NCBI GenBank assembly: GCA_027924585.1
Contig: BSBM01001719.1
Location: forward strand, 13,163,001 to 13,227,000
Direction of reading: 5' to 3'
Source of the DNA: Larix kaempferi
Taxonomy: Eukaryota; Streptophyta; Pinopsida; Pinales; Pinaceae
DNA length: 64,000 nucleotides
Under the pieces are notes generated by a model that saw only the letters and a program-made list of their open reading frames with translations, had not been told where the DNA came from and did no database searches. Every line of letters starts with the position of its first letter. The stretch's first letter is position 1. This document shows positions 35,482 through 47,351 of this stretch, one piece after another. Position numbers and translations under genes: made by a program.

Positions 35482-35682
35482 GGTCATCGTCATCCTCATC
35501 ATCATTATCTTCATCATCATCATCATCGTCGTTGTCGTTGTCATCACCATCACCATTATCATCATCATCATCATCATCATCTTCATCCCCATCATCATCA
35601 TCATCCTCATCGTCATCGTCATCATCATCATCACCATCATCCTCATCCTCCTCCTCATCATATTCATCCTCATCATCATCCT
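35313..35682. repeat. (CAT)n microsatellite 2
   Basis: About 370 bp of CAT/CTC/CGT triplets, similar to the array at 34477 but less pure. It begins inside the truncated fourth 170-bp unit. Reading frames across it (poly-Ser, poly-Met, poly-Ile) are artefacts. Confidence 0.95.
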
Positions 35683-38600
35683 ACATGCTTGCAAGGAGAT
35701 TGCCACTTGTTGAGTCATTCACATGGTCATGGTACTAACATTCCCATCGATCAACCAAAAGTGAAGATAACTATATATATTCATTATAAGTAATTAATAT
35801 TAACTTCATAGTAATTATAAGTAATTAATATTAACTTCATAGTAATTAATTATATTATTCAATGTAATTAAAAAAAATGAACTAGTTTCCCCTTATCAAA
35901 ACTATAATAATACACCCAAATTAGCATTATGGAAACCATTAACATCATGCAATTTGGTTGTCTTTGGCTAGCAAGCATGAATAGAGAGTATCTACTTCTC
36001 TAAAGTCACCTAAGACTCAAACTTAGCCCCAACCACCATTATGTGTGCTAATGCGCGTACACAAACACTAATATGTTAATTGGTAGAACTTGAACCTTGG
36101 TAATCTTGGTGAGGCTATATTAACATAGTGAATTAAAAATTAAACAAACTCATTTTTTTTTTGTTAATTTTGATCCTTTTTTTTCAAAAATTTTGGATTT
36201 TCTTAAAATTGATCAAAACTCTTAAATGAAAAGTTTTATAATCAAAATTCCCATCTATCAAATGGAATTATATATATTTTTATAAAAATCTAAACTAATT
36301 TGAAAAAAAATAATTTATCAATTTTTAACTTAATGGAAATTATTTTTACATAAAATATAAATAATTAATTATAAATATCCAAAGCCTTTATTTTTATTAT
36401 TATTATTATTAATTAATTAATTATATAGACACTTAAATGGTTCCTAATATACTACTAAATATTATATGATATTGTAACTTTAGATTACTAGTATATAATC
36501 ACATCCCTATAAGAGTATAAAAATTTATGGGATATAGATTTGTGTGTGTCAAGCTTGGAGATCATTCGCAATTGCCTGTTGTTGTCTTGTGATGAAAGAA
36601 ATTGAAATACCACCTTCTCTCTTATGATGAGAGAAATTGGGATTGCAAAACCATGTCTATTATCGATGAGCATCTAGTTCGTGTAGTCTGTACTGGCCAG
36701 TGGCCTTTGATCAATCAAATCTATAATCACTGTGGAAAAATCCTCAACACGACATGAACACTGATGATTTTAGTGCCACCGCATTCTTCCATTCTTTCTT
36801 TGACAGAACACTGATATCATTTTAATGCCACCACATTCTTCCATTCTTTCTTTGACAGTACTGCCCATTTTCTCTGAATCATTTTAGAAAATGAAGAGAT
36901 TCAATCACCTTCTTCATTTATGATCCATTTTGGCAGCGGGTACACGAAGAGGATAAACCTCGCTTAAATGCATGGTCATATACTTATCAACTATAAACCC
37001 TAATTATTAACCCCTTTAAACATTGATGGATACAACCTTTAACACCTAAACCATAAACCATAACAATTATGAAACCTAACCTCGAATACTCCTAACCCTA
37101 AACCTTGACTCTTATCGATGTTATAACTCATAGCTACAATTATTACCCAAAACTCACAACTTGATCACCCTTAAACTCTATCCCTTGTTACATGTATCAC
37201 CTTGATGTCTAATCCCTAACATCTACAAGCCCTAACTTAACAACATCCTTCAATCCTTATAAAGCTAATCCCTATAAAGCTAATAGACCACAATTAAGAC
37301 CTAATGTTCCGTAATATCAACTTTTATTTTGACAAATTGTGATGTGCGATGTCTAATAGAGCAATGAATTCAAATGTAAATGGATATGATCCTTTTCAAC
37401 TTTACTATGAAGTAGTAGGGTGTGTGTTTGTTCCAATTACAAAGGACTAAATAACTATAGACAATGTATCGTAATAGAACATTTCCAATGTGATGGAATC
37501 CCTATGATTGATGGAATCCAACGAGGAGCAGACCCACATCATCTTTCTTTCGACTGAGGACTACGAGGAGTAGAGCACGAGAAGGAGGGATACGATAGAG
37601 TTTTCGACTGAGGGCTGCGAGGAGGAGGGATACGATAGAGGACTCGCCAAAACTCTAGCTAGGGTTTTCACCCTAGCTTGTGCAAATGGGCACCTACTAA
37701 GGAGAAGGGACTCCTTAGTAGCAGTTCAGTAAAATGATGAAATAAGACAGTAAATAAAAACAACAAACTATTCTAGCATGTGCATAAAAAGACAACGAAA
37801 AGATAATGAAAATTTGTTTTGTATTAATTTTACCTCAGATGTTGAAGTTGGTGGAGCCTTTGCAGTAGTCCAGGGGTTTCTCCAATGCTCCAGTGTTGTT
37901 CCTTCTCCTTCTTCCAAGGTGTTTTGGATATGGGCCAGAGGGGTTCTCAAGTGGGAAATTAGCTCCAAGTGGAGAGCTAGGGTTTCAAGAGAATTTTTGG
38001 CAGCATAAGGATGGGAGAAATTGTGGATATGAAATGGGGAGCCTCCATCACCTATTTATAGGTTTTTGGTGGTGGAGTGTTGACCCATGGTTTTGGGAAC
38101 CATATGGTTTAGGTCAACTGTATAGGGTTTTTTATTCCTTTTTTCCCTTTTTTCCTCTTTTTTGTATTTTTTATTCCCTTTTTAGAGGGTTTTTGCTATT
38201 TTGGAGGAAATTTAAATTATTTTGGGGAAAAAGGGGGGGTTTTGGCCTTTTGGAGGCTTTTTTAATGGTTTTTTGGAGGCTTTTTAATGGTTTTTTTTAA
38301 GGTTTTAGAGGCAAATATGGTAGGAAATATGGACGAATGAGTCATGTAATGAGGGAGATGAGGTAGTGAGCACTTTTTGGGTGTTAACATTTGTAGCTCT
38401 GGAAATCAATCTCAATGAAATCCTTGTATTGCACAGTCTCTGTCTCTCCATTGCACACACACAGTCTTCATAAATGTGCATTGTTACTAGATAGTGATAA
38501 AAGTAATGTTCATCATAATCCAATCTCAGCTACCATAATGTTGATAGCGTTCCAATATCGTTCTCATAAAAAAATGGGTAAAACATGGCTTTAATCATTT

Positions 38601-39590
38601 TCTTGAATATTTTCCAATTGATTATTGATGGTTCACTTTCAAGACTTCTTTTGATAGAACCACTTTCCCTCCATTCCAAGGCAATCCCCTCAAGCTTTAA
38701 TCATACGTCGTTTTGCTTGAATCCTGCCTCTGAAGGGTTTCCTTTGTTTTTATAAATATAGCATCTAATTGCTTCTTTCCCACTAACCCTAGTAGATGCA
38801 CCTTGAGAAGGAGTTGATGGAGGAATATTGGGTCTCTGTACCAAAATTAGCCAACAACATTAGATTTCTTATGGTAAACAATTGGAAACATATCTCTTAT
38901 TAGAAATATTTCTTATAGTAAACCATTGGCTTTAATTACTTACCATAAACAATAAAGTAGCACATCGCTTAAGAACGTCTATATTCAATCGCACATCTGG
39001 AAAGCTTCTGCTGTGAAAAGCACAACATTCCAACAATAGCATGAAGCTCACACAGCTTAGAAATATTTTAATTACCATATTATTTGTAAATGTTTTTTTT
39101 TCTTAATAAAAAGCTTTGTGGAGAATCTCTGCCACCTTTAGTGAAATTTTTGGATGGATGGCAGATCAATAGGATAGTTTCTCTTTTGGGATGCAAAATA
39201 GAACTATAATAACCAACATGTTCTAGCTTCAAATAAATCACAATGGATCTTAAGTTGTACAAATACTATGGATGAATAGAGGCTTCCATTTATTTACATA
39301 ATGCTCCTATAGGACACACATTTGATAAGTTTCTCATCAGTGAGACTTAAGCTACTGATGGTTCTTTTCACATGGCTAAATGTCAAGTGGGTTAGACATA
39401 TGATGTTACTAAATAGTTACTAAAAAGTCCGACTTTAAAGATCCCTTAAACATTATCAACATAGTTTTTAGTTTTGTAATAACAACTCTTAATTTTACTT
39501 TCAAATCAACTTCCTTTGTCCTCTACCTGTAGCAAGCTCACAATCTCTTATAGTTCTTCTTGCTTCAACTATTCCTTAAGCATCTTTTTA
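35683..39590. other. CACTA interior without supported genes
   Basis: AT-rich filler with small duplications. A 34-bp unit is repeated at about 35785-35850. A unit of about 55 bp is repeated at 36770-36880 (TTCCATTCTTTCTTTGACAG in both). A GGAGGGATACGATAGAG unit appears at about 37585 and 37623. AACCCTAA-type words at 36995-37110 look telomere-like but are sparse. T- and G-rich runs lie at 38120-38310. The frames at 37778-38300 have low-complexity, Phe/Gly/Trp-rich translations and are not supported. Confidence 0.5.
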
Positions 39591-40411
39591 GCAACTTTGT
39601 TACACTTCCAACATCTTAAGATATTCTTGGTGCCTCTATAATCCCTTTTTGCATAACCTTTACAATCCATGGCTTTATCTCCAAAAGTATTAGATGAGAA
39701 ACAATAACCATACAATTGTTTTTCATACCTAGGAGTATATGACCATCTTGATGATGCAGTCCTTCTAAAGTTGTAGTTTCCCTCGCTTTGATGGGAGCTT
39801 CTAGGAACATTTGTATAACAACTAGAATTTTCTTCAACTTCCTTTTATAGAAGCTTGGAATTGTCTTTTTCAATTTCCTTTTGTTCAACATAGTCTAAAC
39901 TAGTCATGCCACTTGATAATCTTTGTTTATTAAGCATGTCTTCTAAAGCCAATGAGCTCTTCTCAAAATTCAAGTCTGTACTGACAACTATCCTTTTCAA
40001 CTCATTTTTTAGAGAGGCAATATCAAGCTCCCTTGCTTGACACGTCTCATTCTTTTCTTTTAGTTGTTCTTCCATTAATGCACTCCTTTTAGAGTATTAT
40101 TATAATTGATCATTGAGAATAATAATTTGATTGGATTGCTTTTGATTTGTTGCATATGACCTTTCTAATTCACTTTTTAAAGAAACAATCTCACCTTCTC
40201 TTGCTCGTCAACTTTCATTCTACTTCTTTAACTGACTAGTTAGCACTTCCTTAGTTCTTATTGCTTCTTCCACTTGGAGTCTTAAATCAACAATAGTTTT
40301 TATGGCCTTTTCATGCTCTTCATGTTTCTCTTTCTTAAATTATTATAGTATTTTTGCTGCAACGCCTTCTTCCCTTTGAATTTCTTCAATTCCTCTAGAG
40401 CATGCATGCAT
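39591..40411 (-). pseudogene. Older Copia gag C-terminal remnant
   Basis: Minus-strand frames read, in order, a Lys-rich segment (HALEELKKFKGKKALQQK), a coiled coil (MEEQLKEKNETCQARELD then LALEDMLNKQRL), and across stops a zinc-knuckle-like region (YGYCFSSNTFGDKAMDC, then RCWKCNKVAKK). This order is typical of the gag C-terminus of one plant Copia group. The knuckles have lost ligands: a Cys has become Ser and a His has become Asp. It differs from the gag of the younger Copia at 40636-48573, so it is a separate, older element cut off on the right by the inverted-repeat element and that Copia. Confidence 0.6.
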
Positions 40412-40635
40412 AAGAAAAATCCAAGTTCCGTTTTCCGTCGAGGCGTCTTGAAGATGAGAATTGCCAGAAAGTGGCCCCAGGGTGCAAAATAACGAAACAT
40501 TTGACAGATTGGAAATGTATATATATAAAAGGAACAGAATTATACAGGCCTAAAATTGCGGTTGGTGCCATTGCGGTCAAAGTTAAATCAATTTGTAAGC
40601 CGCCTCGACGGAAAACAGAACTTCAATTTTTCTTA
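40412..40635. mobile_element. Small inverted-repeat (MITE-like) element, about 220 bp
   Basis: The left end contains AAGTTCCGTTTTCCGTCGAG followed by GCG. The right end is its inverse (CGCCTCGACGGAAAACAGAAC), and flanking AGAAAAAT/ATTTTTCT extends the match to about 34 bp with three mismatches. The roughly 150-bp interior has no gene; it contains TATATATATAAAAGG. The right edge touches the target duplication of the Copia element at 40636. Superfamily unknown. Confidence 0.65.
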
Positions 40636-41917
40636 TGTTGAACTTAATTAAGGAAACTGAGAGGGGGGGGTGAATTAGTTTCTTTCAAAGCTTAATCTTC
40701 AATTTAAACTAATGAAAGACATCTTTAATTTCTGCTGATGCAATATCTCATTGTAGAAAAGCATATAGCATACTCACAAGTAACATAGACATAGACATAG
40801 ATATACGAGGAAACCCATAAGGGATAAAACCTATTCTTCTTGGAATGTCAAGCAAGCTTCAAGTTATGTACAATACAACCATTGAGCACCAACTCAATTT
40901 ATGCATCAATCTCTCAGGCTACAACCTGGAAAGAGCACCAACTCTACAAGCATCAACTTGTTGTACATCAGCCTGCTCATAATCATTTCAATGCTTCTCT
41001 AGTTAGGGTCAGTTTTATTTCTTCTCTCTTTTGTTGTTTCATAGCTATGCAATCAACCTTCTTTCTCCAGTATTTTCATGGATACTCTGATCTCTTCTAA
41101 TTTCTTGCTCACTCCTCTACTATCTCTATATGTGCATGCCCATTCTCCAATCTACAGACTTTATTTCTCATCTCTCTCAATGATTATCCCTGTAGACTTC
41201 CACACATTTCCAGCTATTTCTGTAGTCTCCCACGCACTCCATGAAATTCCTCTTCCAACTCCCACGTAGTCTAGCTTTCTTTTTCTCTTTGTAAACATCC
41301 ACATAGATCCATCTTCTTCCTTTCATACTCACGTAGTCCCATCCATCTCCATTTTCACCCACGCAGCTCTAACCATCTCCCATCACACCCACACAGTCCC
41401 AACCATCTCCATTTCCACTCATGCAGCTCCAACTTCCTCCTTTCACACCCATGTAGTCCCAACCATCTCCATTTCCACCCAAGCAGCTCCAACTTACTCC
41501 TTTCACACCCACGCAGTCCCAACTTCCTCCATTTTCCCCTCACGCAGCTCTAGCTCTGTCCATTTACACCCACACATCTCCAGCAATCACATTACCTGTA
41601 ATTTCAATTTTTTTTGGCTTAAAAACTCCACACATCCTACACACCCATCATAGATTTGTCTCTTGGGATACCTACATCTATTCAGTTCAAGTTCTGGGCC
41701 GGTTCGAGTTGCCAACGGTTCAAGTTCTGCTTCGAATGACAAAATGCACTCAATAATAACCTCCAATTAAAAAAGACAAGGGATCCACACAATTATAACC
41801 ATGAAGTTTATTTGATATCAATGGAAATGACCGGTAACTTGATAGTAATGACATGTAACTTGATAGCAATGACCTGTAACTTGACATCAATGGAAACTTA
41901 TTCAACTTAGACCAACA
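40636..41917 (-). repeat. Copia 3' LTR (1282 bp)
   Basis: Pairs with 47352-48573. Both contain a pyrimidine-rich minisatellite with CACCCACGCAGTCCCAACC and CATCTCCATTTCCACCC phrases (here 41320-41580), which accounts for much of the length difference. It also contains repeated TGTAACTTGATAG(T/C)AATGAC segments near its end. Frames inside come from the minisatellite. Confidence 0.93.
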
Positions 41918-41932
41918 ATCTCCCCCTTTGTC
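41918..41932 (-). other. Copia polypurine tract
   Basis: On the minus strand this reads ACAAAGGGGGAGAT immediately before the LTR start TGTTGGTC. The position and composition are those of the plus-strand priming site. Confidence 0.8.
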
Positions 41933-42244
41933 ATTGATGGCAACTTCCATTGATGACCACAATCTCCCCCTATTTAAGAAAGAGGAAGAACTATTCCTTT
42001 AACCACTGCTCTTTTTTGTATACTCACTGCTCTTCTCCCCCTTTGACATCAATGGCAAAAAAAATAAATCCCTGGTATTCTGATGAATATGAACAGCTCC
42101 CCCTGCCTGCATGGCACCTTCTGAGCTAGTATTGGAAAAACATTCATTCCCCTGGCTGGATGATTTCATTTCTAGCAGAAATCTCTGATTCTTCACACAT
42201 ATGTTAGTGTTCTTTAGAAGAACATCTCCTCCTGACTGAATGAG

Positions 42245-42907
42245 TCAATTTATTGAGGAAAAGGATCTTACACCAAGCTTCTGACGAAGATATTCAAATT
42301 GTGCCTTTGCTAGTGGTTTAGTAAATATATCAACAATCTGTTCTTTGGAAGAAAAATAGTTTACTTGAACAATTTTGTTAGCCACGTGGTCCCTTAAAAA
42401 ATGATATTTGATAGGAATATGTTTTGTTTTGGAATGTAGAACATGATTCTTTGAAATACTAATAACACTAGTATTATCACAGAGAATAGGAATAGGGCTA
42501 TCATATTTTACCTCCAAAGTTTCAAGTGCTTGTTTCATCCACACCACTTGAGCACAACAAGTAGCAACAGAGATGTATTCAGCTTCTGTGGTAGATAAAT
42601 AAATGGAACCTTGTTTCTTCCTCAGCCAAGCAACTAAATAGTCTCCCAAGAAGAATGCATTACCACTTGTACTTTTTCTGCTATCCAAGTAATTTTCCTA
42701 GTCTGCATCTGAATACATTGTTAATTGTAGACTCTGATTCTTTGGGTACCACAAACCATAGTCCACCGTGCCCTTCAAATACTTGAATATACGTTTGACA
42801 ATTGACATATGACTCTGTTTTGGAGTAGATTGATACCTTCCTACCATACCAACAGCTTGGATTATATTTGGTCTAGACGCTGTGAGGTACAATAAACTTC
42901 CTATCAT
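42245..42907 (-). pseudogene. Copia RNase H and RT tail
   Basis: 42907-42698 carries IGSLLYLTASRPNI, the RT/RNase H junction, and YLKGTVDYGLWY. After a stop, 42688-42245 carries DSRKSTSGNAFFLG, LSTTEAEYISVATCC, CDNTSVISIS and the ILTKPL-like FTKPLAKAQFEYLRQKLGV end. This is the 3' end of the pol frame. A substitution stop separates the two pieces (around 42692). Confidence 0.92.
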
Positions 42908-43732
42908 TTAGCGATATAATTTCTGATCAACTTCTGGTGACTGATCATCTTTGCTAAGCTTGCATCCCACCTCCATAGGTGTACTAACAGGCTTGGAATC
43001 TTCCATCTTGAACTTCTTCAGCATTTCTTTAAGATACTTACTTTGAAAAATTATTATGCCTTCTGATTGTTGACACACTTGCAGACCAAGAAAATAAGAC
43101 AATTCTCATATGATAGACATTTCAAACTCTAATTGCATTGTAGTAGAAAACCATTGAATCGATGAAGAATTGTTACTCCCAAATATTATATCATCAACAT
43201 AAACCAAAACAACTAAAATATCTTCACCTTCTGACTTTATGTACAGGCTGTTGTCAACTGCTCCTTTCTTGAAACCCTGTTGTTGTAGATATGTATCTAG
43301 ACGGTGATACCAAGCATGTGGTGCTTGTTTTAATCCATATAATGCCTTCTTCAGTTTGCAGACATAATAAAAATCTTCTGACTATTTAAATCCCTAAGGC
43401 TTCTCCATATATACTTCTTCTTCCAATTCTCCATTAAGAAAAGGAGATTTGACATCCATTTGATATATTTTAAAATTCTTATGACAGGCATATGCAAGAA
43501 AAATTCTAATAGCTTCTAATCTTGCCACAGGAGCAAAGGTTTCATCAAAATCTATTCGTTCTACCTTAGCATAACCTTTATAGACCAATCTTGATTTATT
43601 TCTCACAATCTGTCCTTGTTCATTTAACTTATTTTTAAACACCCATTTGGAGCCTATAACGTTTTTATTTTTAGGTCTTGGAACAAGTTCCCAGGTATTG
43701 TTCTTTTCAATCTGATCAAGCTCCTCATTCAT
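42908..43732 (-). pseudogene. Copia reverse transcriptase
   Basis: 43732-43394 holds [35 protein letters not shown] and [20 protein letters not shown]. Reading continues across a stop near 43391 with KKALYGLKQAP and the catalytic VLVYVDDIIFGS (about 43190-43225). It then runs to 43102-42908 with SYFLGLQVCQQSEGI and KPVSTPMEVG. It copies element RNA into DNA. Stops at about 43391 and 43105 and at the 42908 end inactivate it. Confidence 0.92.
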
Positions 43733-43924
43733 TGCTTCTATCCAACTATCTTCTTTACTTTCTTCAACAAAATATTTGGGTTCATTTATAGAAATGAAAG
43801 CAATCTGTGACTGCTATGCTGTTTGAATAAGTTTTCTTCTTGTTTGAACTCCTTTACTTTTATCACCAAGAATCTGACTCTCTGGATGATTCTTTTCAAT
43901 AATTCTGGAAGGCGTTTTTTGTTC

Positions 43925-45589
43925 TTATTCAGTTTTCTTACTAGAATTTTCTTGATCTTCCTCAGATTTTTCATCATCTTCCAATTCTTTGAATTGTGGT
44001 TCATCAGTTTCATTAGTTTCTTCATTATTTATGTCAACACTCCTTATCTGTCTGCTTTGAAAAGGAAGTTCTTCATCCACACAAATAGCAATGCAATCCA
44101 TCATCTTATGCAACCTTTTATTGAAGCATCTATATCCTTTACTGTTTGATGCATAACCCAAAAAAATTCCTTCATCAGCCCTATCATTGAATTTGCCCAT
44201 ATTTTCATCATTATTTTTAATATAACATTTACTTCCAAATACTTTAAATTTTTTTATTGAAGGTGGTCTTCCAAACCAATGTTCATAAGGAGTTTTGTCA
44301 CTTTCAGGCCTTAAATGTGCTTTGTTAAGAATATGAACTGCTATATGAATAGCCTCCACCCAAAAGGTTTGAGACACATTTCTTTCTTTCATCATTGATC
44401 TGGCCATTTGTTGAACTGATCTGTTTTGTCTTTCTGCAACTCCATTATGTTGAGGAGTACCTGGAATAGTATATTCTCTTTTAATTCCATGTTCATCACA
44501 TAATTTTTTAAAAGCTCATGAACAGAATTCTCCTCCTCTGTCAGATCTTACTGACTTTATCTTCTGCCCGGTTTGATTTTCAGTCAAAGCTTTGAAGGCT
44601 TTGAATTTATCAAATGGCTCTGATTTTTCTTTTAGAAAAGATACCCATGTTAGTCTTGAAAAATCATCAATGAGTAACATAAAATACCATTCTCCTCCAG
44701 TTCCCTCTTTTCTAGAAGGTCCACATAAATCCATATGAACTAGCTGAAGTGACTTTCTTGTAGATGGTTGGTTCTTTCTTTTGAATTGAGTACGCGTCAA
44801 TTTTCCCATTTGACATGGTTTACACACAAAATTATGTGGCTTTTCTATTTTAGGAAAACCTTTAGCTGCATTGTTCTTATTGAGTTTAATAAGATGGTCA
44901 AAATTCAAGTTCCCTAGTCTTCTATGCCATAACCAACTTTCATCAAATCTGCTCAATTGACATTCCTTTCTATCTTCTTTTAACACATAAACATTATTTT
45001 CTGTTCTGATTCCCTTTGCAACAGTCTTTCCTGTATTTACCAACTTTATTTTGCAATCTTTGGCAGTAAATATTACTTCACAGCCTTTATCACACATTTG
45101 ACTGACACTCACACGATTATGTTTCAATCCATCAACAAATAGCACATCTGTTTCTTTGCCCTGACCATTGTTTAAGCTAACTAATCCTTTTCCCTTGATT
45201 TTTCCTGGATGATTATTTCCAAAAGTTACACTTCCAGACTTAGATTCACTTAGAGACAGAAATTTATGTTTGTCACCAGTCATATGTTTTGAACATCCAC
45301 TATCAATATACCAGGAATATTTTTGTTTTTGAGCAAAAAGAACCAAACCACACTTAATGTCATCTTTCTTCTTCCATATTTTGACATTTTCAAACATATG
45401 AGGTTTTTGAAGTTCTGATTTGTAAAACTTCAGTCTACAATCCAATGCTTTGTGTCCAAGGTTATGGCATATATAACATCCTGGCTCATTGTATAGAAGA
45501 GCATATGGATTACTAGATCTGTCATTTATTTTTCTTTCCTTTGATAGATGGCCTATTCTTGGATATGACATTTGATAGTTCTTTTGCAA
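43925..45589 (-). pseudogene. Copia protease end and integrase
   Basis: 45589-44516 (357 residues) begins with a CCHC-like CYICHNLGHKALDC. It then shows the protease site YIDSGCSKHMTG, the integrase zinc region (HRRLGNLNFDHL and CKPCQMGKL) and the core aspartates in VHMDLCGPS and SVRSDRGGEFCS. After a stop, the frame continues with GTPQHNGVAE-type sequence and 44407-43925 (MARSMMKERNVSQTFWVEAI, KVFGSKCYI). The integrase joins the element to the chromosome. Stops separate the pieces. Confidence 0.92.
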
Positions 45590-45760
45590 ATTCTTAAGAT
45601 TAAAATTGCACTCTATAGATTTATGACCAAATTTTGAGCAACAGAAACAATATCCATAGAAGAAATTTTGGTACCTGAGAATTGACTGTTTTTGTGCAAA
45701 TGAGTTTCTAAATCTTTGGTGTTTGTGTTCTAGATCAAGAGCTGATTGATCTCTTTTAGT

Positions 45761-47282
45761 TTAATTTTTTACAATAGTTGATCCCTCTTCATACTTCCTT
45801 GATTGCTGAATGTGATCATTTTGTTCCACCGATCTGTTTGCAAATTCATTCTTGCTGATGTTAATACTTTCCGTGACAAACTTGACTGGTCCTGTGTTTT
45901 CTGATTTTCTTTTGCTTGAAATCCCTTCATAGCCTAGACCATTTTTCAGAAATGGTGATCTTTGACTGTCTAGAATATTATCCATCTTCTTAGTTGCTTG
46001 AGCATATGTCATATTTTGATGAGATAATGCTTGAACTTTCTCCAATTATTTTCTGATAGACACCACTTCTGTTTCTAACTTCTCACACTCTTTTATTTTC
46101 TCATACAATTGTTGCTTTAGAGCATCCTCTATCTTCGTTGCTTGTTCTAATTCAATTTTTAATGAAATAAGGGCATCATTAGATTCATGTCCATCTTTCT
46201 CATATTTACTCAACAATTCCTTTTGTTTCCTTTTCTTTTGTTTAAGTCTGTCTATTTCTTCCAAAGCACTGATAAGCTCACCTTCCAAATCTACTTCAGC
46301 ATCTTCTTCATTCATGTCAAACTAGTCTTCTACAGCCATAAGCATGAATTCATCATCATCTGAGAAACCTTTATCCTAATATTCTGAGGAACTATCATTA
46401 TTGTTTATACAAAGACTTTTCTTTTGATATTTCTTTTCTTTATTGATCTTTTCTTGACTCTCTAATTCATAGTCCTTCCTTTTGTATGGACACTTGGATG
46501 CAAAATGACCAACCTTCCCACAATTAAAACATTTGAAGGGCAACTTACCTTGATATTTTCCTGTCCCCCTTTTTAGTCTTCTAGCAAATTTTTCCACAAT
46601 TCCATCCGTATCAGAATCAGATTCTTTATCCTTTCTTTGTTTTCCAACCTTAAAAGATGCTTCCCTTGTAGTATTTGTTTCTTTGACAATCCTCATTTCA
46701 TAAGCTATTAGGGTTCTGAGCAATTGATCAATTGTCACTCTTAAGATCATCTAATTCTTCTATAGCTGAAACTTTAGGGTTGAATCTATCAGTAAGAGAT
46801 CTTAAGATTTTCGAAACCAAGATATCATCATCTATTTTTTCACCAAGACCCTTCATAAGATTGACAAGTTCTTCAACTCTTAAGAAATACATTCTTATTG
46901 TTTCATCATCATTCATCTTCAACTGTTCAAATTGTAATCTGTGAACCTGGAGTTTAGCATTCTTTACTTTTTCATCACCTTCATAGCAACTTATCAATTT
47001 GTCCCACATTTCTTTGGTTGATGTACAGTGCATAACCTTCACAAACTCATATTTTGCAAGTCCACTAAGAATTGCATTCATTGCCTTGCCATTAAAAGTA
47101 AATTCCAGTTTGTCATCCTTAGAGGCAAGAACGATTGGCTTCACATACCCAGTTTCAACAACATCCCAAACATCTGCACCTAGAGACATAAGACAAGTTC
47201 TTATCCTTATTTTCCAGAAGGAAAAATTTGTGCCATCAAACAGAGGAGCTATATTGGATGAACTTCCCTCTTGACAAGTCAT
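45761..47282 (-). pseudogene. Copia gag with zinc knuckle and coiled coil
   Basis: 47282-46728 starts at an ATG just inside the primer-binding site and has PLFDGTNFSFWKIRIRTCLM and LRVEELVNLMKGLGEKIDDD, the usual gag N-terminal and UBN2-type regions. A frameshift near 46745 leads into 46750-46376 with the CCHC knuckle CFNCGKVGHFASKC. Coiled-coil pieces follow at 46315-46046 (EEIDRLKQKKRKQKELLSKY) and 46045-45761 (ILDSQRSPFLKNGLGY). Gag packages element RNA. The several stops show long inactivity. Confidence 0.9.
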
Positions 47283-47331
47283 GATTAAGCTTATGGATCT
47301 AACTTCCAGTGATTAACTGTTTGAATGAAGG

Positions 47332-47351
47332 TACCTTGATCTGATACCAAT
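47332..47351 (-). other. Copia primer-binding site
   Basis: On the minus strand this reads ATTGGTATCAGATCAAGG next to the LTR end TTCAACA. TGGTATCAGA matches the 3' end of plant initiator Met-tRNA, as usual for Copia, and sets the element's direction. Confidence 0.85.

Noticed and set aside
34440-35740. Long frames coding poly-Met, poly-Ile, poly-Ser or Asp-rich proteins on both strands
   Set aside because: They follow directly from CAT/ATG triplet microsatellites, which are open in several frames at once.
36960-37300. Interstitial telomere repeat (AACCCTAA words)
   Set aside because: Only a few scattered CCCTAA words in a C/A-rich stretch; no run of TTTAGGG-type units.
37778-38300. Two overlapping frames rich in Phe, Gly and Trp
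   Set aside because: Caused by T- and G-rich low-complexity DNA; no domain, splice signal or codon pattern supports them.
41078-41543. Frames in both Copia LTRs (for example 47793-48308, 171 residues)
   Set aside because: Encoded by the pyrimidine-rich LTR minisatellite; the frame is not kept between the two LTRs.
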